NCBI GenBank assembly: GCA_029204045.2
Contig: CM055071.1
Coordinates: 19,318,284 to 19,382,283 of the forward strand
DNA from: Tillandsia leiboldiana
Taxonomy: Eukaryota > Streptophyta > Magnoliopsida > Poales > Bromeliaceae
Direction: 5' to 3'
DNA: 64,000 nucleotides
The position numbers were made by a program, and so were the translations under genes. Shown here one piece after another: positions 53,401 through 63,756 of the stretch (its first letter is position 1; each line of letters opens with the position of its first letter). Under the pieces are notes generated by a model. It saw only the letters and a list, made by a program, of their open reading frames with translations, made no database searches and was not told where the DNA came from.

Positions 53401-54249
53401 GCGGCTCCCGAGCAGACCGGCGCCCTGCTGCTCAAAAATGGCAGCAGGGCGCATGCTGCGCGCGGCGCTAATGCGCACCCGCGCAGCGGCAGCCCTCACA
53501 GCTTCGCGCCGCCAAAGAAGCGCGCGCGCGCGCGGCTCGAGCAGTACCTGCCACCCCGGACAACAAGTCCGCACCGCCCAAAAACGGGGAAAGAAAAGGC
53601 GGAAGAAGAGAACTCAAAATCCCAAGAAAATAAAATAAAATTAAGCAAATGGGCACCAACCTCGTCGTTGCCGTCGCGCGCACCTCGCTCGGCGCTCCCC
53701 GGCAACCAACAGGCGAATCACTCCCAAGAGGCCTCCTCCAAGGCTCCCGCTCTCTTCTCTCCTTCTTCTCTATTTTCCTCCCTCTGCTTCTCCAAGCCAA
53801 AAGAAAATCCTCCTGCTGCTGCTTCGAGGAGAGGAGGTGAGTGGCAGAGGCTTTAATAAGCACCAACACTAATTAAAGGCACTTAATTAAGTGCCACCAA
53901 CCAAGCCACCACCAATTAAATTCCTCCACTCCCTGCCCAAGCCCCTCACAGCAACACACACACACAAAAAAACCAAACTCAAATAAATCCTCTTTTTCAC
54001 AAAATAAATAAATAAATAAATAAAATAAAAAGCCCAAAAGTGCCCCAGCAACTCACTTTTCGACCCCGGGCTTTCCGCCGCAGCCCGGAACCTCCCGAGC
54101 TCCGCTGTAAACTGAAAATACACATGCTTGCAGCTTTCCTCACTCAAAAATCTCAACAGAAGAGTCGGTAGGCTGAAACTAAAAACCGGCATACTACACT
54201 CTCCCCCCCTTCGAACGGTTTCGTCCTCGAAACCCAAAAAACTCCAAAC

Positions 54250-57200
54250 TCACGAAGAGGTCTCAAATAGATCAGGATAGGTAGTCCTCAGCTGATCCTC
54301 GGGTTCCCAAGTAGCCTCTCTCTCATCATGGTGGCTCCAAAGTACCTTCTCATAAGGTATTACCCGATTGCGCAATTCCCTCGTCTCACGAGCAAGAATT
54401 CGCATCGGGCGCTCTTGAAAGTGCAGCTCCTCATCCATCTCTAGGGAAGTGAAATCCAGTACGTGTGAGGGATCATACACATACTTCCTCAAAATGGAAA
54501 CATGGAATACATCGTGAGTACCCGACAATCGCGGCGGTAGAGCAATCCGATAGGCGACCGGTCCGATGCGCTCTAAAATCTCGAATGGTCCAATAAAACG
54601 CGGGCTCAGCTTCCCGCGCACTCCAAAGCGCCGTATCCCTCGAGCAGGCGAGACTTTCAGAAACACATGATCTCCCACCTGAAACTCCAAGTCTCGCCGC
54701 CTCCTATCGGCGTAGCTCCTTTGTCGGCTCTGCGCAGTCACTAGATGACGCCGAATAACCTTTACTTTATCCTCTGCATCCAAAATTAATTCAGGCCCCA
54801 AAGTTTTCCTTTCACCCACGTCACTCCAACACAAAGGCGATCGACATTTTCTACGATACAATGCTTCATAGGGCGCCATCTGGATACTCGCCTGGAAGCT
54901 ATTGTTGTAGGCAAACTCCGCTAACCTCAGATGTCGATCCCAACTGCCACTAAAGCTCAAGACACAAGCCCTCAACATGTTCTCCAGAGTCTGAATAGTC
55001 CACTCGGACTGTCCGTCGGTCTGTGGGTGAAAGGCGGTGCTAAACTGAAGCTGGGTCCCCAAGGCCCCCTGTAAGCTCCTCCAGAACTGCGAAGTGAACC
55101 TCGGGTCCCTATCTGATACAATAGAAGCCGGTATCCCATGAAGCCTCACAATCTCGTCCAGGTACAACTGCGCTAACCTCTCCAAAGTCCAACCTGACTG
55201 AATCGGCAGAAAGTGGGCTGATTTGGTCAAACGATCTACTATCACCCAAATGGCGTCAGCCCCACTCTGAGTCCTCGGTAGTCCAACAATAAAATCCATA
55301 GTAATGCAATCCCACTTCCACTCAGGGATCGGTAGGCTTTGCAACTTGCCCGCTGGAACCTGATGCTCTGCTTTAACCTGCTGGCAAGTTAGACAATGAG
55401 CCACAAACCTACCGACGTCCCTCTTCATGCCTGGCCACCAGAACTGAGCCCTCAAATCTCTATACATCTTTGTCCCCCCGGGGTGGAGGGTGTAAGGTGT
55501 ATAGTGGGCCTCCCTAAGGATCAACTCTCTAATCTCAGAATCCACGGGCACACAGTAGCGGTCCCTGTACCTAAGTACTCCCGCTACATCCACAGAAAAG
55601 TCCCCATCCTGGCCACGCTGCACCTGGTCTCTGATCCCCTCAAGATAGGGGTCTCCACTCTGCTTCTCTCTAATCCTGTCCAGCAGAGTGGGCTGCAAGA
55701 CCATAGACATCAGTCTTGCGGAAACCCCAGGGGCCACAACCTCCAAACCCAATCTCCTCAGCTGCTCTCTCAGTGGTCCCTGCTGGGTAATAAGCATGCT
55801 CAAGGTCTGCCCTGCTCGCCGGCTCAAAGCATCCGCAACTACGTTGGCCTTGCCGGGATGATACAGAATACTCAAGTCATAATCCTTCAGCAGCTCAAGC
55901 CACCGGCGCTGCCTCAAGTTGAGTTCTCTTTGAGTGAACAGATATTTCAAACTCTGATGATCGGTGAAGATCTCGCAGTGCTCACCGTACAAATAATGAC
56001 GCCAGAGCTTCAAGGCATAAACAACGGCAGCTAGCTCAAGGTCATGCGTAGGGTAATTTCTCTCATAATCCTTTAGCTGGCGCGAAGCAAAGGCAATCAC
56101 CCTACCATGCTGCATCAACACGCATCCAAGGCCGCTGTGGGAGGCGTCACTGTAAATCACGTACCCCTCTCCCATGACAGGTAGTGCAAGGACTGGTGCT
56201 GTAGTCAACCTCTGCTTCAACTCCTCGAAGCTCTGCTGGCATTGCTCTGACCAATCAAACCTTACCCCTTTCCTGGTCAATCTGGTGAGGGGAGTAGAGA
56301 GCTTCGCAAAGCCCTCTACAAACCGACGGTAGTAGCCTGCAAGGCCCAAGAAACTCCGTATCTCAGTCACCGTCGTCGGTCTAGGCCAATCCCGAACTGC
56401 GTCGATCTTCGTCGGGTCCACTGCCACTCCTGCGGCTGATACCACATGGCCTAGAAAAGAAACTTCCCGAAGCCAGAAGGCGCACTTTTTTAACTTGGCA
56501 TACAACTCCTTCTCTCTCAGAAGCTGTAGCACTATCCGCAAGTGCTCCTCGTGCTCAAAATCGCTACGGGAATATACTAAAATGTCATCTATGAAAACCA
56601 CCACGAAACGGTCCAAGTACGGCTGGAACACTCGGTTCATCAGATCCATAAACGCAGCCGGGGCATTCGTCAAACCAAAAGGTAACACTGTGAACTCGTA
56701 ATGCCCATACCGAGTCCTAAACGCCGTTTTGGATACATCCTCGGCCCTCACCCTCAGCTGGTGGTAACCAGACTGAAGATCTATCTTCGAGAAGACCGTA
56801 GCTCCCTGAAGCTGATCAAATAAATCATCAATCCGAGGAAGTGGATACTTGTTCTGGACGGTCACTTTATTCAATTCCCGATAGTCCACACAAAGCCTAA
56901 GTGACCCGTCCTTCTTCTTTACAAACAGAATCGGGGCTCCCCAAGGAGAAACACTAGGTCGCACAAACCCGCGATCCAAAAGATCCTGCAGCTGAGCCTT
57001 TAACTCCCTCAATTCCGCCGGGGCCATCCTGTAGGGTGCCTTAGAGATTGGTGTAGTTCCAGGAACTACATCAATCACGAACTCAATCTCTCGATCCGGC
57101 GGCATGGACGATAACTCAGGAGGGAACACATCTGGATACTCTCGGACAATTGGAATGTCCTCGAGCCTAGGCATCGCCGTAGGCACCTCTACAACAGTAG

Positions 57201-57318
57201 CTAAGAAAGCGATACATCCACGGCTCATCATCTGACGTGCTCTAGCAGAAGAAATCGTCGCAGCAAAAAGAGTGCTCTGACAACCCCTAAAAACGAACCT
57301 CCTGCTGCCCTGGCTCAC
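54250..57318 (-). CDS. pol: Pol of the Tekay element: RT, RNase H, integrase, chromodomain
   Basis: 1022 residues. RT has YRELNK (146-151), KIDLQSGYHQ (178-187) and FIDDIL (242-247) with its catalytic aspartates. RNase H keeps D391, E428, D453 and D496. Integrase has a zinc site (H605, H612, C642, C645) and D675, D736, E772 with the usual 35-residue spacing, then a GPF/Y module (about 910). A C-terminal chromodomain-like segment (about 968-1015, with ATWEPEDQL) would steer insertion to heterochromatin. All catalytic residues are intact. The first ATG lies within the upstream gag-PR frame, so pol was probably once continuous with it; the overlap reflects a one-base difference at the A5 run 57289-57293. 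Confidence 0.93.
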   Translation of the reverse strand: MSQGSRRFVFRGCQSTLFAATISSARARQMMSRGCIAFLATVVEVPTAMPRLEDIPIVREYPDVFPPELSSMPPDREIEFVIDVVPGTTPISKAPYRMAPAELRELKAQLQDLLDRGFVRPSVSPWGAPILFVKKKDGSLRLCVDYRELNKVTVQNKYPLPRIDDLFDQLQGATVFSKIDLQSGYHQLRVRAEDVSKTAFRTRYGHYEFTVLPFGLTNAPAAFMDLMNRVFQPYLDRFVVVFIDDILVYSRSDFEHEEHLRIVLQLLREKELYAKLKKCAFWLREVSFLGHVVSAAGVAVDPTKIDAVRDWPRPTTVTEIRSFLGLAGYYRRFVEGFAKLSTPLTRLTRKGVRFDWSEQCQQSFEELKQRLTTAPVLALPVMGEGYVIYSDASHSGLGCVLMQHGRVIAFASRQLKDYERNYPTHDLELAAVVYALKLWRHYLYGEHCEIFTDHQSLKYLFTQRELNLRQRRWLELLKDYDLSILYHPGKANVVADALSRRAGQTLSMLITQQGPLREQLRRLGLEVVAPGVSARLMSMVLQPTLLDRIREKQSGDPYLEGIRDQVQRGQDGDFSVDVAGVLRYRDRYCVPVDSEIRELILREAHYTPYTLHPGGTKMYRDLRAQFWWPGMKRDVGRFVAHCLTCQQVKAEHQVPAGKLQSLPIPEWKWDCITMDFIVGLPRTQSGADAIWVIVDRLTKSAHFLPIQSGWTLERLAQLYLDEIVRLHGIPASIVSDRDPRFTSQFWRSLQGALGTQLQFSTAFHPQTDGQSEWTIQTLENMLRACVLSFSGSWDRHLRLAEFAYNNSFQASIQMAPYEALYRRKCRSPLCWSDVGERKTLGPELILDAEDKVKVIRRHLVTAQSRQRSYADRRRRDLEFQVGDHVFLKVSPARGIRRFGVRGKLSPRFIGPFEILERIGPVAYRIALPPRLSGTHDVFHVSILRKYVYDPSHVLDFTSLEMDEELHFQERPMRILARETRELRNRVIPYEKVLWSHHDEREATWEPEDQLRTTYPDLFETSS

Positions 57319-58949
57319 GAAGGGTCACAGTCCTCTCTCTACAATCGATGGTAGCATAATACTGAGTCAACCAGTCCATACCTAGCACTACATCGAAATC
57401 CCGGAGCTGACCTAGGACCAAAAGGTCAACAGGCAACAACCAGGGCCCCAACTGCACTGGGCAGGACCAACAACACTCATCCACGAGTAACACGTGCTCA
57501 GGTATCTGAACCTCCCGAGCACACTCTAACGGCCCTATCTCTAGCCCATGCATGGATGCAAAAGTCCTACTGATAAAAGAATGTGATGCTCCGGTATCAA
57601 ATAAAGCTCTAGTGCGGGTAGATGAGATAAGGATAATACCTGCCACCACGTGGCTAGCCGTCCCCGAGTCCTCGACCTGAGCTGCATAGACTCTCCCGCT
57701 CGGGGGTGGTCGCCTGTCTGACTGCCGCGACGAAGTGGCCCTATCCCCCTGGCCAAAACCTGCCGAAGCCCCGCCCGTCGGAAAGGGCGGTGGAGGAGCC
57801 GAAGCTGTCGATGCCGCGGCTGATCCCGCTCTAGGACAAGACCATGCTCTGTGCCCTGCCTGCCCACACTGGAAACACCGGCCCTGCCGCTGATCACACT
57901 GCGAAGGTGCGTGGGGGCCGCCGCATATCACACATCTGTCACCGCGTCTCCGCTGCTGCTGCTGCTGCTGCCTAGGGGGTCGAGGGCCCCCCGATCCCTG
58001 CCTCCTCTGCGTCCCGCGGCCCCGAGGCTGGAACGGTGGCGGCCTCGGGGGCCTCGGTCTGCTAGACTGTCCAAACTCAGATGGCGCCGGGCGCTTCTCC
58101 CCCGAACTAGCCCCAGGCGCCAGCCCCTGCTCAGACATAACCACAGATCCTCTGTCAACCCACTGTGCGTGATCAATCGCCGCATCCAAAGTCTGGGCTC
58201 TAAATGAGTGAACGTGAGGGTAAATATCCTTGTGCAGACCTCTCTCAAACAGCTCAACCCTCTGGGCCTCATCCCGGGCAACGTGAGGCACGCTACCCAA
58301 AAGCTGCTGAAACTCAAGAACATACGTCGCGAGGGGCCGATCCCCCTGCTGCAGCCGTCGCAAGTCCCCCTCTAGCTTCTGCTTTGCGCTGTCGGGAAAG
58401 TAGACCCCGAGCAGCAAAGCACGAAACTCAGCCCAAGACAGCAAAGGTACACCCGACGGTCCCACAGGCCGAACACGATGCCACCAGGTCTCGGCGTCCT
58501 TCTCCAAGAAGTGTGTGGCTACGTGCACTTGATGCTTCTCCTTGATAAACAGGTTTTCAAATAACTTTTCCATCGCTGAAATCCAGTTTTTCGCCTCCCA
58601 AGGCTCTGAGCTCTGCCCTGCAAATAGCGGAGGGTGAAACTTGGAGATGTAGGATAGTCGATCTGTGAGCTCCTTTTGCTCTGCCTCCGACAACGGGGCG
58701 ATCGGAGACGAGGTCGACGAAGTCGCCATAGGAGGCGCAACTGGTGACGTCCTCTGCTCAAGTAACCTCATCATCCGCTCCATACTTTCCTCTTGGCGCT
58801 TGGCCGCCTCTCCTGGGCGCAACGACTGATCAAACATTGGGCACTGGGACCGTAGCCTGGACCTCGTCTCTGAGCGGGCCTCTCTGTTGCTCGGGCTCGT
58901 TCATCAGACCGCAGAAGTGCCTCATCGTCACGCGGAGTCTCGGAGGCAT
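57287..58949 (-). CDS. gag: Gag-protease of the Tekay element
   Basis: The open frame runs 58837-57287 (516 residues). The true start is probably MPPR at 58949, but that frame stops at about codon 40 and the main frame takes over, so one more shift lies there. Features in the open frame are a charged coiled-coil start (1-30), the Gag core (about 55-225, WWHRVRPVG, ERGLHKDIY), a basic linker, CCHC knuckle CFQCGQAGHRAWSC (about 325-338), and aspartic protease with DTGASHSF at 414-421 and VVLGMDWL (about 483-490). Protease would mature the polyprotein. The Gag core is clearly related to that of the gag-only array. Confidence 0.88.
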
Positions 58950-59246
58950 CCAGGCAACTGCAAAAGGAAAAGTATATGTGTATGAGAAGGAACTCTCACG
59001 ACCCAACTCAAGGCGAAAGTCTATACGTTACCCCGTTCTAAAGCATTATGCTGTGATGGCAGCAACATAACCACTTTAGCGCGTAAAACTGGTAAAGTCC
59101 ACTCACCCCAATCACCATCATGGTTGTGGAGTTGATACCCAATCAGGACTCTCGCTACAATATGTCTCTCTGATAGCATGTCCTACCGTCACAAAACGCT
59201 AGGGTTCTTTAAGTCCCCAATGACTATCACCTAGGCTATGATACCA
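58950..59246 (-). mobile_element. Tekay leader and primer binding site
   Basis: The primer site is at 59246-59235 on the minus strand, TGGTATCATAGC, one mismatch from the initiator tRNA-Met match. A pyrimidine tract ending TTTTGCAG lies just upstream of the MPPR start, like a 3' splice site; the gag-only element has TATTGCAG at the equivalent place. Confidence 0.7.
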
Positions 59247-59254
59247 CCTAAATC

Positions 59255-59435
59255 TGTCACGCCCTGGGGGTTCGAACCACGCCCCGGGCTCGCACAACAG
59301 ATCCGCCGTCTGTACGGAGAACTGCCGGTACAGAGCGAAGCGTCCAAACCTGCAAAGAATCTATCGCTACACAGTATCAGAGCGGAAAGAAACTATGCAG
59401 AAAGAAGAAGAACGGAATAACTGAAATCACTAAAT
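59255..59435 (-). mobile_element. 5' LTR end of the Tekay element
   Basis: The last 181 bp of the 5' LTR, matching 51150 to about 51330 with several substitutions and indels, then the N gap. Confidence 0.9.
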
Positions 59436-59535
59436 NNNNNNNNNNNNNNNNNNNNNNNNNNNNNNNNNNNNNNNNNNNNNNNNNNNNNNNNNNNNNNNNN
59501 NNNNNNNNNNNNNNNNNNNNNNNNNNNNNNNNNNN
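59436..59535. other. Assembly gap (100 N)
   Basis: A 100-N placeholder. Left of it is Tekay 5' LTR, right of it copia element 3, so most of the Tekay 5' LTR and the 3' end of element 3 are missing. Confidence 0.99.
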
Positions 59536-59959
59536 GTTTATACTCATTTTATACTTACCATGACATTTTATACATTCAGATATGTAAATTGATCATAGTT
59601 AAAACACCAACATACTTCTCTATGCAATCAAAATCCAAATTCATGTTAGTGAAATCAACTTGTTAGTTATACTACATGCCCAAATAGTTAGTCGAATAGT
59701 TAGTCGAGGCATGCATTCAAACACAAATGAAAACCGAAAGTTGAAGTTCTATTACCTTTCAAGTTGAGGTTATACTTACCTCTCAGGTTGACCTTTATAG
59801 TTTCAAGTTTATCATTGTTTATCTCTCCACTTTTTGTCATAAAAGTTAGCCCAAAAATTACCAAAATGGAGAGAATAGTTAACTTCAAGTACCAAAAGTT
59901 GAGAACTAAAAACTAAAAAACTAAAACTTAAAAAACTTGCACAAAAAAATTATTAGAAA

Positions 59960-60767
59960 TCAGCACAAGTCAATTCTGAGGCAGAGTCTTCAGAGCTCGT
60001 GCAGCCCAGTTTTTTCAAAATTTCTTTAAGCATTCCCGAAATCGTAGAACAATTCTGTTCATCTGATGTATGTCCTTGGACCATCTTTCTGAGTTCTAGA
60101 GCCATTTTCTCGTGTTCTTGGTTGATGGAAGATTCTAAGTTTGCCTTTGGTCAGTCCCTTCTGGAAGTTGAAGACGTTGTGTGACGACTGACGGAGCAGT
60201 CTGACCTTCATTCCGAGGAGATCTTCTTGGCAGAGAAGGTGTGAATTGTCAAGATTCATTGCTGGCACATTCTTTTTCCTTGCTTGCTGCTTAGTATGAG
60301 GAAGACTCAGTAGCTTCTTGTTCTTTAGGTAAATCTTATTTTCTTCATCAATATTGTTGTACTTCAGTAAGAAATGTTCCCAATTCTTCTTCGTCTCAGA
60401 TTCATTTTTCAGTTTGAGGGATATTCTTTTTTCATCTTGACATGGTTCATTTATTTCAATACCTCGAGCTCGTCCAAGCCGTCGAGCAAGTCTTTTTCTT
60501 TTTGTCTTCCCAGAGTTTCTTCATTGGAGCTTTGCCCTTTTCAGCAGCAGTAGGCGGAGCCTTTTGATGTTTCCGCAGGCGCTTTTCCTTTCGAAGCAGT
60601 GGGTGCTGTTGCTTCAACTTGAAACTCATCCCAATCGATCGATTCCGTCTTAGATTCCGTATCGGAATCATCTTTTGCTTTCTTCGCTTTCTTAGCCCTC
60701 TTGGCTTGACAGTGTCTCTCGTATGTACCATAGCAGCCAGAAGAAACATGATCCAGGTGATCACCAT
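59960..60767 (-). pseudogene. Env-like ORF, short variant, frameshifted (copia element 3)
   Basis: It starts at 60767 with the hydrophobic MVITWIMFLLAAMVHTR motif, 30 bases after the predicted splice site. It matches the short variant at 47467-48297, including RARGIEINEPCQD-like, PRRSPRN-like and C-terminal SSEDS segments. One-base differences throw it out of frame soon after codon 20 and several times later. The end near 59960 is approximate. Confidence 0.75.
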
Positions 60768-60796
60768 TGCTATTGGTTTCTTGTGCAAAAGAAATC

Positions 60797-61180
60797 CTGT
60801 GAGCAACAACTCAAGAACACGAAAAGTTGTTAATTTTCAAAAATTTGAAAAATTGTACCCAAACAATCATTATCGTGTAGTGAGACTAAGAATCAAATTA
60901 GTTTTGCAAAAGGAATTTTAAAAATAGATCAATCGCAAGATTTTCGAAAATTCCCATTATATGCCCTAAAACCGAAATTTTTGAAATCGATGGCCAAAAA
61001 ATCCGTTTATCATGAGAATACCTAGCATATAATCAAAACTAATCTACCCAGAGTTCTTATTTCAAAAGAAATTTGATCAAAAACCATCCACAAACGAAAT
61101 AGATACAAGAATTTCATCACGTTTTGAGGAAGAATATGAAAAACTGTGAAAAACCGAGATTTTGATCAATAAAACTTACT
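60797..61180 (-). other. Predicted leader intron (copia element 3)
   Basis: On the minus strand, GTAAGT at 61180 and GCTCACAG ending at 60797 bound 384 nt, in the same position and of nearly the same length as in elements 1 and 2. Confidence 0.6.
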
Positions 61181-61313
61181 TGGAGTCGAAGAACTTGAGT
61201 TTGAAAGCTTCCAAGATGGATGAATTCTAGAGAGAGAAGCTCTGGAAACTTTGGAACAAAAGATTGGAGTAAAAGAAATCAAAACCTTTTGTTCTATATA
61301 AAACCCTAGCCGC

Positions 61314-62665
61314 TGTTACGGAATTTGAGTTGGCGTAATTTCGTGAAAGGTTCAAGTCTTGAAGATTGAAGGTGAAGAAGGTTGGATCATTTAACTCAAT
61401 CGCAAGAAAGAAGAATTCAAAAGGATCAGGTATGTTTAACTAAAGATTTTTGGTGATACGAATACTTCTTGTAGTGTAGAAAACACCTGGAAGAAGTTTT
61501 CATTGTATAAAAATCAAAAACTTGACATGGGACATGTTCAGGATCCGGATCAGACATTCCAATCCGGATCCCGAAGGGTGTTCGTTCATACACTGGTTCA
61601 ATCCGGATCGCAGCATCTCATGATCGGATCCCGAACACTAGTTTTACCTGTTTACTTGCACGATCCGGATCAGGATTTGCAATCCGGATCCCGAACGTTG
61701 ATGTTTGGTGAAACTGTATGAATGATCCGGATCAAGCCATTTCGATCCCGGATCCCGAACTATTGTTTTCTGGAAACTGTCTTTCTTGCTACTGCAAATC
61801 CGGATCGCCGAAATCCGATCCGGATCGCCGTCCGTAAAATTTCCAGAAATGGTAGGTTTTTGATTCTTATCTCCTTCCTAGGGTTTCTCACCTATAATAG
61901 ACCCTATGATTCTTTTTCTAGGGCTAAGAAAATAAAAGGAAAATAGCCGTCATAATCAAATATCATCTTATACGGCCTAAGATCCACATATAGAGAAGAA
62001 AGGAAATACTAGATCTAATTCTATGTTTCTTCATCTATAGTTGATTGATTTGATTCTAGGTTTTCATACTCAGATTTTGAGTAGAATCAAATCAATGAAT
62101 ACTTAGATGGTATTTCCGATCTATTTCTAATCTAAGTATTCGGCGGATCATCACCACCCAAAAACAACGATTTCCCCAAAATCGGCGCGTGGATTCGCGT
62201 GTCCTTGTGGATTCAAGGTTCAACCGCTCTCGTGGATTCGGAGCGAGGTACGTTCGTGGATTCGAAGCGTGCTACTGGGTGAAGACCGTGGATTCGGTCG
62301 GACGTCGTGGACTCGACGTTGGACGCCGTGGATTTGGCGTTGGACGCAGATCGTGGATTCGAGACGCGTTGCGGAACGAGCGGAGAAGATCAACTAGGAG
62401 CGTATGGTAAAAGGTTGAGTCGTCTGTGAGTACGTTAAATCACCTTGTACGTATTTCAATTCTAGTGGATTTCACCGTGTTATCGGTCCCATGGTTTTTT
62501 TTACTCCGGTTTGGAGTTTTTCCACGTAAAAATCTTGCGTGTTCATTTTATTTCCGCATTGGGTTTTATTGCGCAATGATTTTTGAGTGTTTATTGTTTA
62601 CACCTATTCACCCCCCTCTAGGTGTTTTTTCTCCTATTTAGATCTATATTACATATAACCCAACA
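61314..62665 (+). mobile_element. Solo LTR of the SIRE-like copia family (TSD gccgc)
   Basis: 1352 bp, TGTTACGG to CCCAACA, flanked by duplications gccgc (61309-61313, 62666-62670), inserted in opposite orientation to copia element 3. It is clearly more diverged from the element 2 LTRs than those are from each other. The TATA box has lost one base (CCTATAATAG, near 61891). The TGGATT hairpin array survives at 62183-62364, with one loop changed to TGGACT (62308) and one stem reduced to a G-T pair. Confidence 0.93.
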
Positions 62666-63756
62666 GCCGCGATCCGGATCAGTTCGTGATTACGATCCGG
62701 ATCGGCTACCCGCAGAGAAAATCTGTGTTCGGGATCCGGATCGGCAGGTCCAATCCGGATCGGCTGCCCGCAGAAGAATATCTGCGTTCGGGATCCGGAT
62801 CGGCAGGTCCAATCCGGATAGGCTCCATCTTTTTCTTTAGAAAATTTCAGAGAAATTCTAGAAAAACCAGAAAAAGATTGTAAGCACTTTTGTGTATCAA
62901 CTTTAAACGAAAATCATCGTTTCATACAACAAGAAATAGATTATGCCAAATCTATCAATAACATCCAACAAATGAAACGAAAATTTATAAAAATTAAATC
63001 CCTTAAAGTTGAACAACTTCAATTACATCTAACTTGATCTTATGTGTAATGCCTTTATCAAATCATCAATTCGGTAAAGAAAATGAAATACAAAGATCAA
63101 TAGATGTCTGAAATCCCAGATAAGTTAGATAATATATCTAGTCAATTTATTGAAGAGAGTGGCTCTTTGAGCATCTTTCATTAAAATTCCCACCTTATAC
63201 CAACCTTGAAATTTTGACAGAGTCAAGTATTTCAACATGCATTTTATTTAATCAAACTTGAAAAACCTTGCTTGGTATACATGTGGTAGCTGCACACAGT
63301 ACTCGGACGACCGAGGTGGTAGCTCTTTCCTCCATGTGGTGGTAGTTTTCACACTCCTCATTGGGATGTAACTCTTTCCACATCTTTTGAGCATAATACT
63401 TTTTCTTTGACTCCCCCTCAATTGGCTATCAATTATTTAAGATATAAAGTATTCAGCCAAATATTGATCTCGATTTCATACTCGACTAAACAGTCAAATA
63501 AGATAAAAACTATACCAAGAGATCATCGAGAGAGAAATTGACTTTGATCAAAACAAAGATGAGTTAATTGACATAAATGATCATTGCATCAAATGAAATA
63601 TTATGATATCTAAAGCATAATAGATTTCTAAATATATAAAAGGATGCAGTTAAAGTCAATAAAACTAATGCTCAATTAATGTTCTATGTCTAAGCATAGA
63701 TGATGAACAAAAACACAAAAACAAAACCTAACCTAAACAAAAGTTTCAAAAAGAGG

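Larger units (their letters stand above)
51150..54198 (-). mobile_element. 3' LTR of the Tekay element
   Basis: 3049 bp; on its own strand it starts TGTAGTATGCC at 54198 and ends GGGGCGTGACA at 51150. It includes an AGAT microsatellite, the 69-bp GC-rich minisatellite and an AAAT-rich run at 54000-54030. Long open frames within it (52260-53856, both strands) are minisatellite artefacts. It has the same terminus and U5 arrangement as the gag-only element. Confidence 0.9.
51150..59435 (-). mobile_element. Tekay/Del-type Ty3/gypsy chromovirus, nearly complete
   Basis: A minus-strand element. The 3' LTR is 51150-54198, followed by polypurine tract, pol, gag-PR, leader, primer site and the first 181 bp of the 5' LTR (59255-59435), which runs into an N gap. 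A chromodomain-like C-terminus and LTR end type place it with Tekay chromoviruses. Apart from frame breaks near the Gag start and between PR and RT, all domains are present. The left flank is CTGAG; the right flank is lost, so no target duplication can be checked. Confidence 0.92.

Noticed and set aside
52260..53856. Open frames of 350-420 codons on both strands
   Set aside because: They follow the 69-bp GC-rich minisatellite, whose period is a multiple of three and which contains almost no stop codons. No protein family features.
57280..57325. Programmed +1 frameshift between protease and RT
   Set aside because: No slippery motif or downstream structure stands out, and a homopolymer length difference is a simpler cause.
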